Below are positions 42,487 to 52,715 of a stretch of DNA of 64,000 nt, in pieces; positions within the stretch are counted from its first letter, which is position 1, and every line of letters starts with the position of its first letter. Position numbers and translations under genes: made by a program. Source of the DNA: Ursus arctos (lineage: Eukaryota; Chordata; Mammalia; Carnivora; Ursidae); NCBI RefSeq assembly GCF_023065955.2, contig NW_026623089.1, positions 30,224,767-30,288,766 on the forward strand, read 5' to 3'. The notes under the pieces were generated by a model. It was not told where the DNA came from. It saw nothing but the letters and a program-made list of their open reading frames with translations, and made no database searches.

Positions 42487-43229
42487 GTGCGTAGGCGGGC
42501 CCGGGCCCCTCTCCCGAGCCTCCCCGAGGGCGCGTCCCCTCGCCTGCCGCAGCTGGCCGGCTCCCGGCTCTGCGTCTTCCGCGCGGGATCTGTGTGCTTG
42601 CTGCGCTTTCCCTCTTTCCCGCTTCCCCGGCGCAAACCTCCCTCCCCAGCTTTCCCAAGTCCCCCTTCCCAGCCTGTCGCGCGATTCTCTTCTGCCCCCG
42701 GCTGCACCTCCCCTGTCCCCTATCTTCTAAGTCTCCTTTCCTCTCTCCGACTGGCTCTGCTTGCCTTTGAGGGTCGTTTCTCCTGTTCTTCCAACTCTGA
42801 ACCGGGGTCCCGTGGAAACAAGGCCAAGAGCCGACTTGTCCCCCTCCTGGGAAATGCTACTCTTAGGGCCCCATTGGACCAATAGGGGGCGCTCAGGCAG
42901 TCCCAGGTGGGAGCTGGGTGATCGCCGGCGGCACTTGGGCCACCTTCCTAAGTCCCCTTCCTCTACCCATCCTAGGCTTTGTTTTTCATCTAGAATTTCG
43001 ATTGAAATCTAGGAACACCATTCCGTTAGCTTTAGTTTTCTTATGGCTTTTGCAGAACTTTGGGGAGTGGGGATAAGTGAAGGCCACTGGGTAATCTACC
43101 CATCGAAAGGTGCCAGGAGTCTTTTTTGATTAGTCTTGGGTTCTTCTTTGGTTCATGGTGTGTACACTTGCCAAAGTTACTGTCTGAGATCCAGGACAAA
43201 CCACGTAATAATGATGATAATAGAAACAA

Positions 43230-43345
43230 CTAAGGAGCACTTACTATGCGCTATAATAGTTGTTGTGCACCTACATGTGTTCTCAGTGGTGACCAGGACA
43301 GCCCAGTCAGTCTCTGCTCTTAGGGAGTTTACAGTCTTGTGCAAG
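43230..43345. repeat. MIR/L2-like fragment
   Basis: AGGAGCACTTACTATGCGCT and GCTCTTAGGGAGTTTACAGT resemble the L2/MIR boundary motifs seen elsewhere in the window. Confidence 0.5.
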
Positions 43346-43848
43346 AAAGCGATAAGTAAACAGGGAATTACTAGGTGAGAAGATCAGAGTTACTGTATTT
43401 GCAAGTGGGTTTACTTGTATTTCCTCACTCATTTTATGATGTTTTAGTAGAGATAACATGTATAAACAGGATGTAAAAGCCTCTTGAAAACTAAAATCTC
43501 GTCAGCCAGGAGAAGATACTGTTCTTGAAGGATGTGGACAGATGCTAGAATGAGGAGCCAGCTGTCCCCATATGCCCTGAGGTCTAGTTTCCTAATGGTG
43601 CTTTGGAAGCTGGGGTGGGGTGGGGGAGTGTTGGGGGGTGAGGGGTGGAGGGTGGAGAAGGTCAATGGTAAGAGTTCTATTAGATTTGGTAATACAGGCT
43701 CATTCTTTAAAGGTAATGGGAAAGTAGCTAGCTTTAGACTTGTGGCTCTCAAGTGTGGCTCTGGAGGTTAGAAGAAGCTGTATTGTGGTAACAGTAGGGT
43801 CATAGTCCACACGTTCCCTTTGAAAGCTGAAGCAGAGTTATGTAGAGG
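43346..43848. other. Intronic stretch; nothing supported
   Basis: Holds a G-rich run at about 43611-43660 (GGGGTGGGGTGGGGGAGTGT). No exon or known repeat. Confidence 0.4.
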
Positions 43849-44010
43849 AAATTCATTCATTCAACAAATATTTATTGCATGCCTACTGTTTCTAGGCACT
43901 GTTCTAGGTGTCAGGTGTATATTCAGCAATCAAAACAGAGACATAAGCCACTTACCCATGGAGCTTATAGGATATGGGGGAAGGCAGGCAATATGCTTGA
44001 GAAAGAAATT
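43849..44010. repeat. L2 3'-end fragment
   Basis: TTCATTCATTCAACAAATAT, TTCTAGGCACTGTTCTAGGT and CCATGGAGCTTATAGGATAT are the standard L2 3'-end motifs. Confidence 0.8.
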
Positions 44011-44075
44011 CATGATAAGATAAACGCATTGGGAAAACAGTAGAAGGGGTAGAGGGGGGTGGGTTTATAATTTAT

Positions 44076-44294
44076 TTTTTTGTTTTATTTTTTAAAGATT
44101 TTATTTATTTTTATGGGAGAGAGAGAGAATGAGAGAGAGAGAGAGAGAGCAAGCACAAGTGGAGGGGAGGGGCAGAGGGAGAAGCAGACTCCCCGTTGAG
44201 GGGAGGGGCAGAGGGAGAAGCAGACTCCCCGTTGAGCAGAGACATGACCTGAGCCAAAGGCAGACACTTAACTGACTGAGCCACCCAGGCGCCC
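44076..44294 (-). mobile_element. CAN SINE, minus strand, with internal 36-bp tandem duplication
   Basis: AAAGATTTTATTTATTTTTA, GA repeat, then a 36-bp unit occurring twice without interruption (44164-44199 and 44200-44235), and head GAGCCACCCAGGCGCCC. TGGGTTTATAATTT flanks it on both sides (44060-44073 and 44295-44308). The second unit takes the place of the usual GGGAGCCTGATG...GGATC segment, which is missing. Confidence 0.94.
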
Positions 44295-44309
44295 TGGGTT
44301 TATAATTTT

Positions 44310-45000
44310 AAAGGAGGTGACAAGATTAGACCTCGTGGAGAAAGGGACATTGAGCGAAGATCTGCAAGGTCATGTGGGGGAGCAGTGCTCCAGTCAGAGG
44401 AACAGTAAATGGGTGTATATAGTGTATTTAAGGAACAGGGAGCAGGTGGTAGAGTAGGTGGGTGATTGGGGGGGAGGTGGGAGATGAAGTCGGTGAAGCT
44501 CCCACCTCTTTCCATGGCTGAGAACAGGCTCTGGACTGTTAAGTGCAAGAAACAGCGAACTGGGAGAGCCTTTGGGCAGAGGAGACCCAGAAAACCACCC
44601 TCGTCTAGTGTCCTGGGTGCGTAACTCCAGTAGGGCATGGCGGATGAGGCTAGAAGAATGTGCTCTCATTCAGATGGGACTCTAGCACAGTGGCCAAACC
44701 TGGGGCTATTTATGGGCTCTATAGTGGCTTCTGCAAACATCTGTAATGGTTAGGGCTGTCAGACCCTCGCTGTCAGCATGTGCTGTGGTGAGACACCACT
44801 TCAGGTCCTGCAAGTGGGAGTTGGGCCTCTGAGGTCCTTGGGGCTCTCTGAGGTCTGGAGGTGCAAGGACCCACAGTGGCAGTGAGAGTACCTCTTGACA
44901 AGATAAGATAGGATGTGGAGTCACCTAGGCCATTCTTCCATGTGACCTTCTGTTTCTCGCCTTCCCCCTCCCTCTTCCCCCCTTCCCCCTTCTCCTCCTT
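44310..45000. other. Intronic stretch; nothing supported
   Basis: Ordinary sequence ending in a CT-rich run (about 44948-45005). Overlapping minus-strand frames of 72-112 codons carry no motif. Confidence 0.4.
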
Positions 45001-45009
45001 TTTCTTATT

Positions 45010-45490
45010 TTAAACAGTTTTGTTCAAATATAATCCACATGCCATACAATTTGCCTATTTAAAGTATACAATTAAAGAAAAAACAAAAAACAAACAGAAA
45101 GTATACAACTCAGTGGTTTTGGTATCTTCACAGATAGGTGCAAACATCACCATGGTCTATTTCAGAACATTTTCTTCACCTCAAAAAGAAACTCATTTTG
45201 AGAAATGAGTGAAGGGGTATACATTTATGAAATAGAAATTTTTTAAAAAAGAGGAAGAAACTGTGTGCTTTGGCTATCACCCTCTTATTCCCTCCTCCTG
45301 CCCAGCCCTAAATTTTTATATCTGTGTCTGTAGATTTCCCTTCTCAGGACTTCCATATGAATGGGATCATATAGTGTGTGGTCTTCTGTGTTTTCTTTCA
45401 CATAACATAGTGTTTTCAAGGTTCACTCGAGTTGTAGCGTATGTCAGCACTTCATTCCTTTTTAAGGCTGAATTGTGTGGTTTTTAAAAA
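45010..45490 (-). mobile_element. Old LINE-1 3' end, antisense
   Basis: CACATGCCATACAATTTGCC, ACAACTCAGTGGTTTTGGTA, TGGTCTATTTCAGAACATTT, ATATGAATGGGATCATATAG and TTTTCAAGGTTCACTCGAGT are the antisense 3' region of old L1s. Confidence 0.75.
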
Positions 45491-45629
45491 TTTCCTCCTG
45501 GTGAAGAGTAAGCTTTCAGATTTTTTTTTTTTTGAAAGACATCTTTGCTTATTGAAATCAAGGAGAATCTTGGCTCCCTGTTTTTGAAAGAGGGTGGGAA
45601 GCAAGATAAAATGAAAGGGAATCAGCCTA

Positions 45630-45765
45630 CCCTGGAATATTCTCTAGGTTCCTGACGGCATCTCTCGCATTTACACATGAGAGAGAGGAGACGAAGAAGC
45701 CTTAAGTGACTTCCCCAAGCGATGGAATCTGGCTGGTTGAAGACCAGAACGCTTTCCTCCATGTG
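45630..45765 (-). repeat. MIR-like fossil, antisense
   Basis: GCATTTACACATGAGAGAGA, AGCCTTAAGTGACTTCCCCA and GATGGAATCTGGCTGGTTGA follow an antisense MIR order. Confidence 0.5.
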
Positions 45766-46194
45766 TTAGCCCTCGGATCTTGGAAGAAAGCTTGCGTACC
45801 TTTTCTTGCCCTTTTTCTCCAAGGTTTCTCTTATCTCCAAATTTTTCTACCATCCCTAGACTTAGAGGAAAATAGGGTTTGAAGGTACATTTAATTTTTT
45901 TGTAATCTTAACTCCCATCTGATTCTTGAGGACCCTCCATACTCCTGTCAAGTCTCTACGCTTGAAATCTTCGGAGTCTGGAAGCCCCTCATGTGAGCAT
46001 TACTAGACCCCTCCCTAAACTGGGCACCTTCCCTAGTGCATCCACTTCAGTAGGGTGCTCAGAACAGATGAATGGGGAGCTGGAGTCGCCTACAGATTAA
46101 AGAAATGGTCTGGGCTGGGTAGTTTGAAAGGCTGCTCGGCATTTCCTGTTCTTTTCTCAGGTGGATTCTGATTCTTTCTAAGGAAGCTCTATTT
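45766..46194. other. Intronic stretch; nothing supported
   Basis: No exon, RNA gene or known repeat recognised. Confidence 0.4.
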
Positions 46195-46202
46195 CAGTCA
46201 CT

Positions 46203-46203
46203 G

Positions 46204-46255
<52 letters not shown>
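46203..46255. repeat. (CTTT)n microsatellite
   Basis: About twelve CTTT units joined to the poly-T end of an antisense SINE. It probably grew from the SINE tail and its target site. Confidence 0.95.
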
Positions 46256-46450
46256 TTTTTTTAAGATTTTATTTATTTATTTGACAGAGATAGAGACAGC
46301 CAGCGAGAGAGGGAACACAAGCAGGGGGAGTGGGAGAGGAAGAAGCAGGCTCATAGCGGAGGAGCCTGATGTGGGGCTTGATCCCATAACACCGGGATCA
46401 CGCCCTGAGCCGAAGGCAGGAGCCTAACCGCTGTGCCACCCAGGCGCCCC
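46256..46450 (-). mobile_element. Young CAN SINE, minus strand
   Basis: TTAAGATTTTATTTATTTAT, GAGACAGCCAGCGAGAGAGG, CATAACACCGGGATCACGCC and head TGTGCCACCCAGGCGCCCC. CAGTCACTGTCTTTCTT is duplicated at 46195-46211 and 46451-46467, with the expanded (CTTT)n lying between the left duplication and the element. Confidence 0.96.
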
Positions 46451-46634
46451 CAGTCACTGTCTTTCTTAACCACGACTGTCACTCCTTGTTGCCACTCCCC
46501 CCTCCACCCCACGCTGTTACCCACTGCTTTCTCTTACTGCCCAACCTGTTCTTTAAGCTCTACAAGGACAAAGGCCCATCCTCATTTCTGTTTAGGATTT
46601 ATTGACGCCTGTTGGTTCATGGATTTCATTTTTC

Positions 46635-46830
46635 TTTTCTTTTTTTTAAGGTTTTATTTATTTATTTATTTGAGAGTACAAGACAGAGCATGAGCGGGGG
46701 GAAGGGGCAGAGGGAGAGGGAGAAGCAGACTCCCCGCTGAGCAGGGAGCCAGGGGCTCAATCTCAGGACCCTGGGATCATTACCTGAGAGGAAGGCAGAT
46801 GCTTAATGGACTGAGCCACCCAGGTGCCCG
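46635..46830 (-). mobile_element. CAN SINE, minus strand
   Basis: AAGGTTTTATTTATTTATTT, body with AGAAGCAGACTCCCCGCTGA and head GAGCCACCCAGGTGCCC. CATGGATTTCATTTTTC is a perfect 17-bp duplication at 46618-46634 and 46831-46847. Confidence 0.97.
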
Positions 46831-46847
46831 CATGGATTTCATTTTTC

Positions 46848-47154
46848 CTTTTTTTTTTTTAATTTTAAAAATTTAAATTCAGTTAATTAACATATAATGT
46901 ATTACTGGTTTCAGAGGTACAGGTCTGTGATTCATCAGTCTTATATAACAGCCACTGCTCATTACATCACATGTCCTCCTTAATGTCCAACACCCAGGTA
47001 CCCCATCCCTCCAGCAACCCTCAGTTTGTTTCCTGTAATTAAGAGTCTCATAATGGTTTGTCTCCCTCTCTGGTTTCATCTTGTTTTATTTTTTCCTCTC
47101 TTCCCCTATGATCCTCTGTTTTGTTTCTTAAATTCCGCATATCAGTGAGATCAT
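46848..47154 (-). mobile_element. 5'-truncated LINE-1 3' end, antisense
   Basis: T-rich start, TTAACATATAATGTATTACT, TTTCAGAGGTACAGGTCTGT, GGTTTGTCTCCCTCTCTGGT and AATTCCGCATATCAGTGAGA match the same part of the young L1 at 28300-28620. GATTTCATTTTTC recurs at 47155-47168, so its target site overlaps the right duplication of the neighbouring SINE. Confidence 0.9.
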
Positions 47155-47612
47155 AGATTTCATTTTTCTTAATAAACAAACAAACTGGGAGACTTGATTT
47201 GGCACATGTGAGGAAATGATCTATGGTTACAGGCAGGGATTTATCCTTGGCAAAAAGGGGTGTCCCCATTCAAGAGAGAGTTGCTGACAAAGTGTTTGGT
47301 CCTGTGTTGTTATTCAGCATATCATGGAGGAACTTTAACTTCCACTTTGGAACTTTTTTTAGAATTTCCCCAGCTTTCAGTTTCCCCAGCAGAGCAAAAT
47401 TCAAGAAGGTGATAGATTTCATTGTCCTCCTTTACCCCGAGGCAAAATTTGCTTAGACTTCATATACTGGTCTCGAATCCCACCACAAGTAGGTGACCAA
47501 GTAGGTTTTGATATTCATAAGTCTGAGACACTAACCACTTCGTTTCCAAGTACTTGTGCTCAAAGGAGTTTGGGGGCCATATCAGATTTAACACCAGGAC
47601 TCCAGGAATGAG

Positions 47613-47819
47613 GGGCGCCTGGGTGGCTCATTCGTTAAGGTCTGCCTTCAGCTCAGGGCGTGATCCCAGAGTCCTGGGATCGAGCCCCGCATCAGGCTCC
47701 TCCTCTGGGAGCCTACTTCTTCCTCTCCCACTCCCCCTGCTTGTGTTCCCTCTCGCTGGCTGTCTCTCTCTGTCAAATAAATCAATAAAATCTTAAAAAA
47801 AAAAAAAACCAACAAAAAA
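47613..47819 (+). mobile_element. Young CAN SINE, plus strand
   Basis: GGGGCGCCTGGGTGGCTCAT, core GTGATCCCAGAGTCCTGGGA, tail AAATAAATCAATAAAATCTT and poly-A. ACTCCAGGAATGAG is perfectly duplicated (47599-47612 and 47820-47833). Confidence 0.97.
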
Positions 47820-47904
47820 ACTCCAGGAATGAGACGTTTTCAGTGTTTTCCGTATAGAAGAGGCTAACCCCTAAAGTGGTTTTTAATTTAAATTGTATTT
47901 TAAA

Positions 47905-48005
47905 GTTTTTATTTTAGAAGTTTTAGTTTTATTGAAAAACTGAAGATACATAGAGGTCTCATTATTCCACACCCGGTTTCCCTCATTATTAATATTTGCA
48001 CTCTC
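47905..48005 (-). mobile_element. Old LINE-1 3' UTR fragment, antisense (probable)
   Basis: TTTTAGTTTTATTGAAAAAC, AAGATACATAGAGGTCTCAT and CCGGTTTCCCTCATTATTAA fit a known antisense L1 3' UTR passage. Confidence 0.55.
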
Positions 48006-49799
48006 CTTGATGACTAGGGTTCTTTAACGCGCAGCAGATACCATGTTGTGCTGTTAATAGAGAAACGGGTCATGTTGAGGCAGGATCCAGGGTGAAATCA
48101 ATACCCACTCCCTCAGTGACCCCAGGACTTGTCACTCGAAATTGTTGGTTTGCTTTAGGTCGCTGTCTCCTCATAAACGTGGCATACATCACTCCTGGCC
48201 ACGTGTCAGGGCATTCTAGAGTTGCTGCTTTCCTGCTAAGTCAGTCATTGTTCCAAGATCTGAGTTGCCTTCTTAAGAGGACTTATTATGCTCTCAGAAA
48301 TACTCTTCTTTCTTCCTTATTTTTTCACGATCTATTGAAAACATCACCAATGGCTTCATCACTAATGTGTGGGACCACAGCCAGCCTTCCCCGAGATCTG
48401 TTCTCCTTTTACCCCATTTGTAAAAATTGTTGACATGATATTTGCTAGTGTATTTGTCAGTATAGTTGGGGGTGTTAGTGGCTACTGCTTTTTACATTTG
48501 CACTTTTAACTGAATTCTGAGCACAGATTGCTAACGTTTGATTATTATTATAATGCTTCTATTATAATGCAGTGTCAAGTGTTGTACATTGCCTACCTGG
48601 TGGGCCCTGCTCACGCACACTCATATGCATTACACTTTACGTTTAGAAGAACGTTCACCTCTGACGATAAACGAACCATGTAGAAAAGAGGGGCGGAAGG
48701 AAGGTAAATGTATTCTGATGCCTTAACTCTACTGCTTTCAGTATGCGCTCCATAGTTGTGTGGCTTGGCCAATCTGACTCCTTTCATAGTCCTGAAATTG
48801 TTTCTCCATTGAAGTACAAAGAACTGTGTTACACAGGGAAAAAAAAGATCAGCAAAGATTTTATGGAAGGCTGCAATACTGCCTTCTGTACATTAAAATT
48901 TTGCCTTTAGTCTGCTTAAACTTTGGGACCAGTGTAAACAGACCTAAAATGGACTGTTTTATTTACAGTTGAGGAACGAGACGGTGCTTAGAACTGAGTT
49001 TTCTGCAGAGGCACGAAGGTCCACAGGGTGTCAGAATTGCTGACCGCCTTCCCCACCTCCTCCCTCCTCCCTTCCCCCCCATTGCCTTCTAAATCTAACT
49101 TCTTTGAAAATTTGCACACCTCCCTTCAGAAGTACTCCCTGGCGGATCAGTGCGCCCCTACTGAGCGCCGGTTGGGTTTTATACCGGTACTGGATTAGGG
49201 CTGCAGCAAAGCAGAGACTCCAAAAAGACTCCAAAACGAAACTCCAAACTTTTTCTTTATTTGCTGTTTTTAAAAATTTGGTAATATTATCCCTGGGGAA
49301 ATCAGAACTGTGTTGGGTTTACCTATTATAGGTCATTGTTTTTACTTTGAATGTGGTGGAAGATGGATGGGAAGGTGGAGTCCTCCCATGATGTTTTCAG
49401 AGTTTACAGCCTCAGGTTTTGACCCCAGTCCTGCCTCTGACCTTTTTGCCAGGAACCACTCAGTGAAATGTGGTCTAGGGGTGGTGTTTAATTGTGACAA
49501 TCCACAGCTTTTCATGATTCCCAAGCTCCCCCAGACTTGAGTAGTTTCCTTCTCTGAGTGGGAGGAAGGACCCCTATTGTATTGTGCTGACGCTTGGAGA
49601 CTCCTCCGTGCTCACCCCTCCAAGTCACGGAGAACAGTTTGCTGAGTTAGTGGGGGATGAGGCCTCCTCTAACAGTAGTAACAGGTGTGCTAAGAGCCAA
49701 GCTTCTTTGAACTTTGATAATTGGAAGATATGCTTTATTTCTTGTTAGATTCTTGACCGAATCCCTGATGGGAGGCAGCAGGTGGACTGGTGAGAGGAC
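48006..49799. other. Intronic stretch; nothing supported
   Basis: About 1.8 kb without a recognised repeat or exon. A 113-codon plus-strand frame at 48092-48433 has no splice signals or known motif. A CT/GA-rich patch lies at 49045-49085. Such repeat-poor intronic DNA could be regulatory, but nothing specific is visible. Confidence 0.4.
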
Positions 49800-49965
49800 T
49801 GGACAGGGGACCAAGGGACAGCCTGAGGTTCAGTCCTGGCTTAGTGACTAGTTTGCTGAGTGTGACTTTAAGCGAGTCCCTTCATCTTCCCAGATGAAAT
49901 GTTTCTTTTATCTGTAAATGAGGAGTTTGGGCCAAGTGATCCCCCAAAGCTCTTTTTAACTCACT
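49800..49965 (+). repeat. MIR fossil, sense
   Basis: TCAGTCCTGGCTTAGTGACT, AAGCGAGTCCCTTCATCTTC, TTATCTGTAAATGAGGAGTT and CCAAAGCTCTTTTTAACTC follow MIR. Confidence 0.7.
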
Positions 49966-49981
49966 GCTTCTTGGAGGGCCC

Positions 49982-50205
49982 GGTTCTGGGGCCAAACTGT
50001 ATGAGTTCAAGTTCTGACTCTGTCATCATGGGTAAATTACGCCACCCGCCACACCACCGTTTTCTCACCTTTAAAATGGGGCTACTAGTATTCTCTACCT
50101 TATGAGGTTGCTGCAATGATTAAATGAGTTTACTAGGCAATGTGCTTGGAAGAGCATCTGGAACATAGTAAGCTCTATATAAAGTGCTTGCTCTTGCTGT
50201 TGTCA
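49982..50205 (+). repeat. MIR fossil, sense (nearly complete)
   Basis: GAGTTCAAGTTCTGACTCTG, CTCACCTTTAAAATGGGGCT, GGTTGCTGCAATGATTAAAT and CATCTGGAACATAGTAAGCT cover most of MIR. It ends 310 bp before PIK3AP1 exon 2. Confidence 0.85.
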
Positions 50206-50518
50206 TCATCGCGTCGTTGTCATCGCCATCTTCATCATCTTATACGGTATCAGCTGTGGTTGGAGGAGCGTGCCAGCAGAAGTGACAGCTCGTGTAAAGT
50301 TCTGAAATGGCATGGTATCTTGGGGCAGAGACAGGGAGACTGGTATGGCTGGAACACAGCCTGGAAGTAGGGGAAGAGGTTTGACGGCTCTGCTAGGGGC
50401 CAGACTGTGAAAGATGGTGGGTGCCAGGACCCCTATCTGGATGGTTTATCGTGCAAGTCATGTGAGCCCTAGAAAGGGCAGGTGTGTTAACATGCTTCTG
50501 TGCCTCGTTCTGGCTCAG

Positions 50519-50935
50519 GGGCGGTTGGAAGATGTGACATCCTCATCGTCTACAGCCCGGATGCCGAGGAATGGTGCCAGTACCTCCAGGACCTCTTTCT
50601 GTCCAGCCGGCAGGTGCGGAGCCAGAAGACGCTGACTTATAGGCTGAGCCCTGATGCCTCCTTCTCGGCCAAGGACCTGAACTTCTTCCTCAGCGCGCGC
50701 TGCGTGGTTGTGCTGCTGTCTGCCGAGCTGGTGCAGTGCTTCTGCCAGCCGGCCCTGCTGCCCCTGCTGCAGCGAGCCTTCCACCCTCCCCACCGCGTGG
50801 TGCGGCTGCTCTGCGGGGTGCAGGACGGCGAGGAGTTCCTGGACTACTTTCCAGATTGGGCGCACTGGCAGGAGCTCACCTGTGACGACGAGCCCGAGAC
50901 CTACGTGGCAGCGGTGAGGAAGGCCATTTCTGAAG
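50519..50935 (+). CDS. PIK3AP1: PIK3AP1 exon 2: TIR-like domain of BCAP
   Basis: This 417-bp exon (phase 1 in, phase 1 out) encodes residues 5-143 and the first base of codon 144. Translation runs GAVGRCDILIVYSPDAEEWC, through VVVLLSAELVQ and RAFHPPHRVVRLLCGVQD, to FPDWAHWQELTCDDEPETYV and RKAISE. It is the N-terminal TIR-like fold of BCAP: a first beta strand CDILIVYSPDA (about residues 10-20), a central CVVVLLSAELV strand, and the FPDWAHWQEL helix region. In BCAP this domain acts in Toll-like receptor signalling. The DBB region, ankyrin-like part and PI3K-binding YxxM tyrosines are encoded farther on, beyond this window. The acceptor is CTCAG|GG at 50519 and the donor GAAG|GTAAGG at 50936. 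No stop or frameshift is present, so this is a live gene copy. Homology is recalled, not searched. Confidence 0.97.
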
Positions 50936-51009
50936 GTAAGGGTGTCTTCTCAAGGAAACATAAGCAAGCCCTAAAAAAAAAAAAAGAAAAAAAGAAAAAA
51001 AGAAGACTC

Positions 51010-52595
51010 ATCCAGGCCGCAGGCCTTTCAGGTGAGACAGCTTTCCTGCCTGTAAGCCGCTTCCATTTTATCATCATGGACCTTAAGATTTTTATGGAAA
51101 ATGTGTCACTTTGGACAACATGTTTATAGAGAAGTACCCTTCTCTATTTCCCACTAGCCGAGATTCTGTCTTTTGCTCTGTTTCTCTTTTTAAAGTGGGA
51201 AAATTCTGGTCCCCTCTGCCAGGGCGAATGACTTCAGTGGCCCCAGGAAGTGTGACATACACTCTGATGAACAGTAACGGAAGATGCGTTCTGGGATGGA
51301 GGCATGTCACAGCTCTTCTTCCTCTTTTGCTTTCTATTTTTGCCTCACTGTGGGCTATGAGTGGGCTATGTGTTTATCACTGTTCTCTTGCCATTTGAGA
51401 CCTTATATACCTGATGCCTGCAAAGAAGCCTGGACAATTACGGGTTGATTTCACTGTGCTCAATTATCCCTGCTGTGACTGGGCTTTAATCTGGCTCAAC
51501 CACCTGGTCTCATCTGCTGAGTTGAGTCAAGAATTCACTAATTTTCAGTGACCTTAAAAATCTGATATAGCCTCTTAGATACTTTTATCCAGCGATAGCC
51601 TGCTCTAAACCAATAAATATGACCAGATCTTTTAACATAATGGGATCCTGGCGAATTTGTCATATAGATGACTAGTGTTAATATAAAAGGTGTCTCACCT
51701 GGATAAGAAATTCTTCTAGGGTTTGCTTTTCTTTACTTCAGAAGAACACACTGATAGAAAAAGCACATAATCCAATCTTGGATGATTGCTCTTCATTGCT
51801 TCGAGGGAGTTTTGATCTGCCTACACTTAAAAAGAACTGAAACACAAGTAGTTATTTCTGTGGATGGGCTTATGTCACTGCTGTGGTTCATTATGATCTC
51901 GTGGGCAGGCCACTGTGACCCACCAGCCCGTCATTCAGGGCTCCATGGATATATTGTCACTGTACTGGCACCCCACGCTGCATGATCTAACAGATTGTTC
52001 TTTAAAATATTCCAGTGGTGTTGATAGAAAAAAATACATGATAGAAAGTATTCTTTTAATTTTGTTTCAATGCGTCCAATGTTTAGATGCCTGGATGAAT
52101 CGACTGCCTATAATCATTTACTTTTTACTAAGGACCCTGGCTCCGTGCACTATGAGCCTTTAGCTTCAAGTGGTTCTGAAAGAATGAAGTGTTTCACAGT
52201 GGTGTTTCTGTTCTGAGAACAAATCACCTGTCATCAGAAAGAGGTTATTTTAATGAGAGATTAAAATAAGCTTCTTAGTGGAAACTGCAGTTTGGAATCA
52301 ATGGATAGGTAGGGACAAATGGAGTTTTAGGAAAGAGAAGGAAGAAGGATGGCTTATGGCTCCAATATAACTTTTTTATCTGGTGTCGGACTTGTGGACT
52401 TTGGGATTTGAGGGGTCTTTGTGTGCCAGGATGGCTTAGGTTTACTTTTCAGGTACCCATAGCCAGTGCCCTTGGTTGGCCCAGTAATGTGGTACTATAT
52501 CTCCGGTTTTTATGCTGGGCAAACATCCTTAACAAACTCCAGACTCAGAGTCTGGCAGTAGGCCAAACAGAGCATTGACCAGGGATAGGGACACT
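51010..52595. other. Intronic stretch; nothing supported
   Basis: No exon, RNA gene or recognised interspersed repeat. Open frames are short (67-95 codons) and without motif. Confidence 0.4.
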
Positions 52596-52599
52596 CCAT

Positions 52600-52715
52600 G
52601 GCGCTAACTGGGTGCCCACTACTGGGCAAGTCACTTACCCTCTTTGGGTTTCCGTTTCCTTCTCTGTAAGAGGTCAGATTAAGACTTGATCTGAGACACT
52701 TTCCAGGGTTGATAA
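52600..52715 (+). repeat. MIR fragment, sense
   Basis: CTACTGGGCAAGTCACTTAC, CCGTTTCCTTCTCTGTAAGA and GACACTTTCCAGGGTT follow the MIR core and 3' part. Confidence 0.7.

Larger units (their letters stand above)
41900..42950 (+). promoter_or_regulatory. PIK3AP1: CpG island promoter of PIK3AP1
   Basis: Base composition switches to high GC with many CpG dinucleotides, densest at about 42110-42560, and falls off after about 42920. No TATA box is visible upstream of the start codon, which suits a dispersed CpG-island start. The transcription start cannot be fixed from sequence. It should lie within a few hundred bases upstream of 42474. Confidence 0.85.
42487..50518 (+). other. PIK3AP1: PIK3AP1 intron 1
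   Basis: An 8,032-bp phase-1 intron with donor GTGCGT at 42487 and acceptor TTCTGGCTCAG ending at 50518, preceded by a pyrimidine-rich stretch. It holds CAN SINEs, L1 3' fragments and MIR/L2 fossils, listed separately. I see no alternative coding exon in it. Confidence 0.88.

Noticed and set aside
41748..42885. Plus-strand frames of 236 and 253 codons across the CpG island
   Set aside because: GC-rich DNA has few stop codons. The two frames overlap each other in different phases, are rich in Pro, Arg, Ala and Ser, and run across the real exon 1 in the wrong frame.
48092..48433. 113-codon plus-strand frame in intron 1
   Set aside because: No recognisable motif and no splice-site context in phase with exons 1 and 2.
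50936..51129. Open frame continuing 64 codons past exon 2 of PIK3AP1
   Set aside because: It crosses a consensus donor (GAAG|GTAAGG), becomes a Lys-rich translation of an A-rich intron tract, and leaves the known BCAP sequence exactly at the donor.
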